Part shown: in pieces, positions 56,216-64,000 of the stretch | Layout of the letters: each line of letters begins with the position of its first letter | Position numbering within the stretch: the first letter of the stretch is position 1 | Origin: Citrus sinensis | Taxonomy: Eukaryota > Streptophyta > Magnoliopsida > Sapindales > Rutaceae | DNA length: 64,000 nt | Reading direction: 5' to 3' | Assembly (NCBI RefSeq): GCF_022201045.2 | Contig: NC_068559.1 | Location: 20,343,501-20,407,500 of the forward strand | Program-made: the position numbers and the translations under genes | Notes under the pieces: generated by a model | Seen by the model: the letters and a program-made list of their open reading frames with translations, nothing else | Told to the model about the DNA's origin: nothing | Database searches by the model: none

Positions 56216-58787
56216 TCCTCCATTTTTTGAAAGAGATAAAACTTTCTAAAGAAATACTGATGAATTTGTAGACTCGAGCGTTCTATGCATAGTGGAATTG
56301 TTTCTGGGAGGTCAATCATTTCCTTCTGCTCATGTTAGTTTCTTGATTTGAGTTCTGATGGGACAGTGCAGCATCTTGAAGAAAATCGGGTAATTCATTG
56401 AAATGTAGCCTTTTGGGCCTTCTGTAGATTTGAGAATTAATAGAAGTATGTTGGCCATGGCTTCTTCTGCACTTTTATTTTGACTAGAGTATATTGAAGT
56501 TTAGGATGCATATTCATAGTGTGGATTCTAGAAAGAAGCTGACACGCTTTCATCCGCTTACATGTGTATGCTTCTAATAATTGTTCAGACTATGTTAATT
56601 TGCTTCCACCTCTACTGCAACGTTAATTTAAGAACTCGCTTCTATTACCTGTATAACAATTATCAAATTCAAATGCATATTCAAACAATGGCTCTCTATC
56701 ATCTCTCTCACCAAATGCTGTTTCATCCACTCATTGTTGCCAAAGCTCTAATAACTTGCCTACTGCTCTCTTGCTTCACAACTGGTGCTCATCCACTCCG
56801 GTGTTCCAAACCATTCCTCTCCAGCACAATAATTTTAATCCATTTGAGGATTGCTTGAATATGACTCATGGCCAGATACAACAATCCTTTCATAGCTTGC
56901 TTCTCTGCCCATCAAGCCTCTTGCCGAGTCCAAGCCAACAGAAAATTTTAATTCGACTACTCTCAGATTATTCATAGGAGGTATCTTAGTTCTGGTGTCA
57001 CTGATGATGAGCATGGTTCAGGTATTAAGACACTTCTTTTCCTAGTCGAGAATTTGGGAAATCCCAGGATTTCTTCACTTGGCTTTTGAACCTATGAAAC
57101 GACCGTATTAGAAGATTCATTTGTATCTGCCAAGTGGTTGGTGATTTCTTCACTTGGCTTTTGAACCTATGAAACGACCGTATTAGAAGATTCATTTGTA
57201 TCTGCCAAGTGGTTGGTAAGAAATACTGGTATCAAGTTGACATTTATTGTTACTAGAGCTGTCTGTTGGTACTGTGCCATTGAGATGGATGTAACATCAC
57301 CTCATCTTTTATGTTGAGAAAAGAAATGCTTAAGACATTGGCAATACCTGGGTTCTCTGAGGGATGGCATTTTCTTGTGAGCAATACAGTTGACAGGTTT
57401 GTCAGGTTCTGTGCAAAACTTAAGACACCATTGGGGCAGCATCCACAGGATTGAATTGGTGTTAGTAGCAGTGCACTAAATTGTTTTCATTGTGTATTAT
57501 TATTCAGACCGAAAAAGTAGAGGACTAGCTGCTATTTCTTTTGGTAGATGGATCATTTAGGAAGCTGTGATTTAATAGTTAGGAACCCTTAATATCCAGT
57601 TGCAAGATTATCACTGTACATCGGGCTTTGAAAGGCTGTCTCGATGAATGGCTGTACTTTGATACCCTGTTTTTGTGTATGGCCTCACTCTTACCTCAGT
57701 AGGTAAAATAAATAAATAAATAAATAAATTGCTTTAATAATATAAAACATGTGCTTTGCTATATGCTTTATTATGTATATGTTCATGTTTTTTGTAGTAA
57801 AGTTTGTGGTATGATTGGAAGATTAGGATTTTTTCCTAATGTTTTTATTGTTAATATCAAAATTCAATCTAAGCCACTTATTTCAGAGGCTAGAAGAGAA
57901 AAAAAAACATTAAGGAAGGATCAGTGGATCATGATTTAAGTAATTATTTTGATTTTTGGTCTTGGTAGTTGAATGTTCAAATCAATATTATACATGTGAA
58001 ACTCAAGAACTGTACTCGCAGTGTGTATGTGTTCTCAATGCTGGAACTCTCTGTGTTTCCTTTTGTTGATTAATGTTGAGGCTAAAAAGCATGAATGGAC
58101 AAATGGCAAATGTGAGTATCCATTCTCTTACTTAATGGTCACATGCGACTCAACTGCGCAATATTTGGTGGTTGGGTTTTATGCGTTATGCGAACAGCTA
58201 AACGTTACCTGATAGTATCACTCATCATATCCCTTAAACAAATGGACCAATTAGTTTGAGTTTAACAGTATCAGATACAAAAACACTGGCTATGGCAACA
58301 AGACCATCTGAAAAATGCATTAAATACGGAGAACTAATAGGGAGAAGGAAAGGAAAATGCAAGACAATAAATGTATAGCCAAAGTTTGTCTATAGCACCA
58401 AGAATCAAGCTACCGTGCATAATATGTCCATTTTACATATTTAGTAGAATGGGTAACGTTGAAACAAAATTTGTTGCCGCACGCCTACAGCTCATTTCAA
58501 AACATTTAATTAATTACATCCTTAATTAGAGCTTCGAGTAGTAGAAATTTGCATTGAAACCATTGCAACGCCACACCAGTATTCGAAGGTATTGATTTAA
58601 CTTTAAACTGGTGCTCGGCTTGCACAACTACCTTTACTGGCTTGATTTTGTATTTCAGGGGCCATTTTCTTCGCTGTATAGGCAGAATGCGGAAGCTATA
58701 TAACTGCATTGTCATTCTTGCATCCACATCCCATAAATTTCTACTTCCACGTAAAGCAGCTTTTGTGAGATTCTCAAAGTCTTCCCA
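56216..58787. other. presenilin 3' flank and intergenic DNA
   Basis: No gene that I can support. The frames at 56562-56977 are short and lack motifs. It contains a perfect 75-bp tandem duplication (57068-57217) and an (AAATA)n tract near 57706-57728. Confidence 0.6.
57068..57217 (+). repeat. perfect 75-bp tandem duplication
   Basis: A 75-base unit starting GATTTCTTCACTTGGCTTTT is present twice head to tail (57068-57142 and 57143-57217) without any difference that I can see, which implies a recent event or an assembly artefact. Confidence 0.92.
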
Positions 58788-60313
58788 ATGGCCGCTGCTT
58801 CATTAAATTTCAGTACTTGGATAGTTTTAGGCCTGGTATTTGCACTGATTGTTGCTCCCCAAGCTGAGGCCAGAGCTTTCTTTGTGTTTGGTGATTCACT
58901 TGTTGATGTTGGCAACAACAATTACCTAGCAACAATTGCCCGTGCAGATGCACCTCCCTATGGGATTGATTATCCTACCCACCGTCCCACTGGCCGTTTC
59001 TCAAATGGCCTCAACATTCCAGACATTATCAGTATGTTTCTGATATAATGTTATGTGATTCGCATCTAAATATTGCACAAATAGTTCAGTTCCTGACACT
59101 TTTCAAGATCTCATGTTTCTTGATTTACATGTTACATCTTCATGTGATGCATTAACGTGCTATCTTATTCACTTCACATGCAATGTCAGGTGAGCAAATT
59201 GGGCAACCAGAATCCCCATTGCCATACTTGAGCCCAGAGCTCACTGGAGAGAGGCTTCTTAATGGTGCCAATTTTGCTTCAGCAGGAATAGGAATTCTCA
59301 ATGACACTGGAATTCAATTTGTAAGTCAATTTACTACTTGAGTTTTCAGTCTTCAACTGGTTAATAATTAAGGACAGTGATGAAAATTGAATGCTACAAT
59401 TGCAGCTAAACATCATAAGACTGTTCAGGCAACTGCACTGCTTTGAAGAATACCAGCATCGAGTGAGTGCTCTCATTGGACTGCAAAATACAAAACAGCT
59501 TGTAAACAAAGCACTTGTTCTCATCACTGTTGGCGGAAACGATTTTGTGAATAACTACTACTTGGTTCCCTTCTCTGCAAGATCGCGCCAATACCCTTTG
59601 CCAGAATATGTTAAGTACCTCATCTCAGAATACAAAAAGCAGTTAAAGGTTCGTGAAACTCTTAAACATCTTAAAGCAATGCAGGGATGAGTATATATGG
59701 CTTCTTAATACAATGTTACTGTTGGTCGCAGAGGCTGTACGAACTGGGAGCACGCCGGGTTCTAGTGACGGGCACTGGACCACTGGGTTGCGTTCCAGCA
59801 GAGCTGGCCATGCGGGGCACAGACGGGGGATGCTCAGCAGAACTGCAAAGAGCAGCAGCCTTGTACAACCCACAACTCGTTCAAATGCTGCAAGAGTTGA
59901 ACAGGGAAATAGGTGAAACAATCTTTATTGGTGCAAATACTCAGCAAATGCACATGGATTTCGTCAGTGACCCTCAAGCTTATGGTATATACATACAAGG
60001 AAACATGAAATCAATTACTACTCTCTCTTGCTTCTTGATAAGAAGCTAACAATACCATGCGTATCATATGAATGCAGGATTTGTAACATCAAAGATAGCA
60101 TGCTGCGGCCAAGGACCATACAATGGGCTAGGCCTATGCACAGCGTTATCGAATTTGTGCCCTAACCGTGACCTCTACGCATTCTGGGATCCATTTCATC
60201 CTTCGGAAAAAGCAAACAGGATAATCGTTCAACAGATCATGAGTGGCTCTACCAAGTACATGAACCCCATGAATCTTAGCACTGTTCTGGCCTTGGATCA
60301 GTCCATGACCTGA
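58788..60313 (+). CDS. GDSL esterase/lipase, secreted, five exons
   Basis: Exons 58788-59031, 59190-59320, 59406-59648, 59732-59984 and 60078-60313 give 368 residues. A signal peptide (about 1-28, [21 protein letters not shown]) precedes block [16 protein letters not shown] with nucleophile Ser37. Block II follows ([16 protein letters not shown]), then block III ([11 protein letters not shown]) and block V (FWDPFHPSE, with Asp ~328 and His ~331), so the SGNH set is complete. Plant GDSL proteins are apoplastic esterases or acyltransferases, some of them in cutin and suberin turnover; this clade (GILNDTG, CPNRD) is widespread and its substrate unknown. All introns are GT-AG. Confidence 0.95.
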
Positions 60314-61471
60314 TGATCATACAACTTATAATCACTGTTTTCAAATTTTGCTTTCGCTTGTTTGATTGTTTTGACTGTCAATGATCAGTCCTGGATTATC
60401 CATGTGCAGTGATTAATTTACGTTTATGATATCAGAGCAATGATGTTTATTGGATCCTTCAAGTAAGTTATTTTGACAAGGGCATGACCGCAATTTCAAT
60501 TGATCCATCCTCTCATCTTTACTATTGGGATTGCATAGTGATATTATATCAGATATTACAATTAGTATTTACAATCATATTATACAACTAGGACCACCGC
60601 CATACATTTATACACTGAAACATTTGTTTAGATATTTTAAACCCTCTCTAATATTTGAGGAATATCTACTCTACTCACATTTCGTAAGGGAAAAAAAGTC
60701 TCCACTCAATTAGATAAATGAAGAAATACTGAAACTAAACTCCATAAAGATCTTATAGAGGTTTGAACCCTTACATTTAAACAAAGGTCTATTGGTAACT
60801 GTGGTTGGTACTTGATGCGAAGTAAAAACACTAGCTAAAAGTGAGTGCATTTTTCCAATGATTTAATTATTTACTATTAGCTTTTCTCTTCACTCTACAA
60901 ATATTTGATCATCGCATACTATGATACTAATAACAAATAGCAAAACAATATAATACTCATCTCATTATTTTAAGAATGAGGCTTTGCTCTCAAAGAGAAG
61001 ACGGTCTATTTCTCTCAGATCGTTAGTGAAGCCGATGATTTTGCCATTTTTATTATATAAGGGTAATTGTTGTTCAGACACCCCTTTTGTTTTTCATCTC
61101 TCCTTTTTATCTATCCAAAAAATAATAATAATAACAAATAACAAAAATTTCTCATTCAAATGATGATATGTCAATTAACATCATTTGCTGTGTAAATAAT
61201 CTCTCCACAATAAGCGGTATTTGAAATCCAGACCTCATATTTTCACACAAAAATTTATGGCACTTAATTCAATCCAATGGCATATGGTTAAATCTAGCAT
61301 AGTTAACAAATGTGAGCAAAATATTATCATAACTTATAATATCAATCCAAATAAATATACCAAATACCTAATTAATTACCAACCACCCACAAATGACTTC
61401 GCAAATTCCTAGTCATCTTGGCTTCGTTTAGATTTAATGAAACTTATGCGCAGGGTGAATTGTAGCAAGAT
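60314..61471. other. intergenic after GDSL gene
   Basis: No gene is seen. Around 60640-60700 (CCCTCTCTAATATTTGAGG) there is a diverged copy of the short repeat at 27398, which may be an old repeat family. The 8-bp hAT duplication begins at 61464. Confidence 0.5.
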
Positions 61472-62478
61472 TAGGGATGGCAATGGGGAGGGGAGGGGAG
61501 GGGACCGATCTCCCCGTACCCATCCCCGATATTTTACGTATGTCCCCATCCCCTCCCCGTCCCCGTCAGAATTACTTGAGAGAATCCCCATCCCCTCCCC
61601 GAATAATAACAGGGGATCCCCGAGGGTCCCCGATCCCCGAATAACTAATACATTTTTTTTTCGATTTTGAGTTAATCATATTAAAATAAAAAATTCAAAT
61701 AAAAGTAAAGTTCGAAATATATCTTACATTAATATCTATTACAAAAGTCACATACATTAAATTAGTAAGTAACGCAACATACAAGAGATACAAACTTATT
61801 TTACAAACTATCATGAACAAATTAATAGTCTAATACAAAATTGTTACAAATAAAATCAAATTTAGATTCAAAATTAACTTTTTCAATGGTGGCGTGGGCA
61901 CTTTATAAATGTGGACTATTCCCTTTACAACACAATAGTTAAATCGGAGCAAATCAAAAGTAAATATTAGATTAGATTAGATTAGATATTAAAATTGTGA
62001 TTCGCTGTGGGCAATTATAACATCTAAAATTAAATAAAAAATAGATTTAAGTTTAAAATATTTAAAGAATATCAAAATTAAAAAAAAATTTGGCTAATTG
62101 AATCTACTCAGTCTTTTTAATGTCCTAAATAAAAATTTAGAACTTTAATTAGCTAATTAGGCCTAAAAGTTTAATAATATAAATATTTTGATATTTTTTA
62201 TTTTTACCAATATTTATAATTTTATAATTTAAATTTTATAATTTATTTACTAGTAATTTTAAAAAATTAAAATTAAATTAAAAATTAAAATGGGGAAATG
62301 GGTAGGGGATGGGGATTCCACCTCATCCCCGTCCCCTCCCCGAATAAGAAATTGGGTAAAAAAATTTCCCCGTCCCCTCCCCGAATAAGAAATTGGGTAT
62401 GAAATTATCCCCATACCCTCCCCGAATGGGGAAAATCCCCGAGGGTACCCGTCCCCGTGGGGATTTTTGCCATCCCTA
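61472..62478. mobile_element. non-autonomous hAT element, 1007 bp, with 8-bp target duplication
   Basis: Tips TAGGGATGGCAATGG and TTTTTGCCATCCCTA are Ac/hAT-like inverted repeats, and AGCAAGAT at 61464-61471 and 62479-62486 is an exact duplication. Both subterminal regions are packed with CCCCGTCCCC / CCCCGAATAA repeats in opposite orientations. The centre is AT-rich and codes for nothing. Confidence 0.95.
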
Positions 62479-62594
62479 AGCAAGATTTCACATATAAGAT
62501 CAACCGAAAAATAAAATGATGAAGGATTCAAAGGGGGAAAAAAAAAACAAAAAGCAGACCAACACTTTGGCAACAATTATAGGGATCAGGCTAC

Positions 62595-62711
62595 GGTGCA
62601 ACTGTGGCACCGTGCCACAGTTGCATCTAGCCGTTGGATGCAGTTGGATTGGTGGAGTCCACTGACATCCAACGGTTAGATGCAACTGTGGCACGGTGCC
62701 ACAGTTGCACC
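62595..62711. repeat. fold-back element with two nested 29-bp palindromes
   Basis: Two nearly identical 29-bp palindromes (TGCAACTGTGGCAC, one base, then its complement) lie at 62597-62625 and 62681-62709. Between them is the inverted pair TAGCCGTTGGATG / CATCCAACGGTTAG. The whole 117 bp folds either as one long hairpin or as two small ones. It is probably a MITE, but no duplication was identified. Confidence 0.8.
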
Positions 62712-63078
62712 TAAGGTTCCCCCCAATTTATAGTAGTGGACTGGTTGAAATGTAATAATAATAATGACAATAATGACCAGAAATGTATTCACATCGTGGG
62801 TCCAATCGAAAGGACCTTACGAATTCAACCCCTGTAGCTACATTAGCTAGCATACCACCAGTTCAAATGACATAAAACAAATACATACATATATGATGTA
62901 CTTGAAAATTTAGTGGGAAGTTATTCACATCAAGATTTTATTTTGGCAAAGAATACAAAAATAATAATATAAATAACTTTTTTCATTCTGGGATACAGAA
63001 AGACACTACAATTAGTCACTAGGAAACTCCAACTACCTGACAGAGAAGTACGAAAACAGCATTCCTGCCAGGAAAATA

Positions 63079-63826
63079 TTATGCGAAAGGATTTCCTCCA
63101 ACTGAAGCAACAGGTTCTTGTGTAGGAATATTCCTGCAATAAAAAGAAGGGAAAACAAAATATTTCAGTTTTAAGAAACAGTTGCATGGCATGTTTTATG
63201 TCATAATGCAAAAATAGATTTAATGTTTTGTGGCAATTGCATAAACATCAAGTGATAGAGGTTCCTTGTCTAGCAAAATGTTGAGCTAGAGAGAAGATGA
63301 AGAAGAAGAACCGGTTACTCATGACTCTACTGTTGTGCATTTTGAGCATAAGGATTATGAATAGCGTTTTTAGAATGCTGATGCAAATGAAGGTGAGAAA
63401 AATTGGTTGCAACAACCTGCAAAAGCATAACAAGAGCAGCAAAGTGACTTACGCTAATTGTGCTGATGGTGATTGTCCTGACATGTACGCTAAGCCACCT
63501 ACAGAAAAAAAACCATAAAAAAAAATCATTGGGAAGACAAATGCAAAAAGACTTGTTGAAGATATTAAGATGTCTACACAGTCTCACATTATCCAATAAT
63601 ATGCTGTGTAAACTACCATTAGCAAACACAGTTCTAATAACAACAGTTCTAAATGTTACTGTCAAATTTCCATCGCAACAGTCGCAGAACATTTACCTTG
63701 GGCTGCTGCCTGGACAAAAGGACTCACTGGATTTTGAGGAAACCATGATTGAGTTGCACCACCAAGGAAGGGGGATGGCAACTCTGAATTTGGAAGTGCA
63801 GCTTGCAGAGAGCTCATGTCCAAGAA
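63079..63826 (-). CDS. C-terminal exons of an unrecognised protein, gene continues past the right edge
   Basis: Three minus-strand exons fit together by splice sites and phase: 63826-63697, a 46-base exon 63498-63453 and the terminal exon 63133-63079. They give 77 residues beginning FLDMSSLQAALPN, passing LGGATQSWFPQNPVSPF and GGLAYMSGQSPSAQL and ending ASVGGNPFA-stop. The Ala/Gln/Pro/Ser composition is that of a disordered tail, and the NPF near the C-terminus is a known EH-domain-binding signature, so a membrane-traffic protein (for instance an ArfGAP or adaptor) is a guess. The upstream exon lies beyond 63827, outside what I can see, since an in-frame TGA is just before the AG acceptor. 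Confidence 0.65.
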
Positions 63827-64000
63827 CTGCATATTATGATGTTCAACCAAATGAAATCAGGAACAACAAATCCAAAATTTAATAGTCCCTTCCCCTGCAA
63901 GCAATTAGACAAACTGCAAATGGATATTGTGACCAGCTTGCTTCTCCTCAGCAAGCGACTGATTTGTTATTTTTACAGCAAGACATACAGAATCCATATC

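Noticed and set aside
56562-56977. Small secreted peptide gene after presenilin
   Set aside because: Frames are short, overlapping and lack signal-cleavage or family features; likely 3' flank.

Overview
This is nuclear DNA of a flowering plant, almost certainly a eudicot. The genes are split by AT-rich GT-AG introns, the spacers are very AT-rich, and the transposons are plant families: a FAR1-type Mutator-like element, a chromovirus, hAT and Tourist-like elements and a SINE. The proteins are closest in my memory to Arabidopsis and woody rosid orthologues (I think of Citrus, without proof). There is no bacterial or organellar gene content.

Layout. 1-6.6 kb: two tandem BODYGUARD-type alpha/beta hydrolase genes on +; the first is only a 3' end, the second a complete four-exon gene with several MITEs in intron 1. 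6.9-18.8 kb: an 11.9-kb Mutator-like element with roughly 100-bp inverted ends and a perfect 9-bp target duplication. It holds a decayed FAR1/FRS-like transposase, an antisense GRF-zinc-finger ORF, subterminal tandem repeats and, nested in the transposase, a 5.8-kb chromovirus with two 542-bp LTRs. 19.5-20.05 kb: an unexplained GC-richer block. 21.2-26.7 kb: NADH-cytochrome b5 reductase CBR1 (nine exons) with a 616-bp hairpin transposon in intron 2. 29.3-32.0 kb: a GT47 exostosin-family glycosyltransferase. 32.8-36.9 kb: a plastid cysteine-synthase-family gene of CS26 (S-sulfocysteine synthase) type, ten exons, one GC-AG intron. 36.9-43.4 kb: gene-poor, with one hAT element. 43.5-44.8 kb (-): an R2R3-MYB of MYB60 type. 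45.3 kb: a SINE with a 13-bp target duplication. 49.2-51.2 kb (-): F-box gene SKIP24, followed downstream by a puzzling coding-like stretch. 51.6-54.3 kb: three inverted-repeat transposons. 54.7-56.2 kb: a presenilin. 58.8-60.3 kb: a GDSL esterase/lipase. 61.5-62.5 kb: a hAT element. 62.6 kb: a nested palindrome. 63.1-63.8 kb (-): the last three exons of an unrecognised gene leaving the window on the right.

The host genes do not form a pathway, as is normal for plant chromosomes, though three touch the plant surface or cell wall by family (BODYGUARD-like, GDSL, GT47). The most distinctive part is the Mutator-like element: its second gene, its repeat-laden ends, the nested chromovirus and a 156-bp deletion relative 28 kb away.
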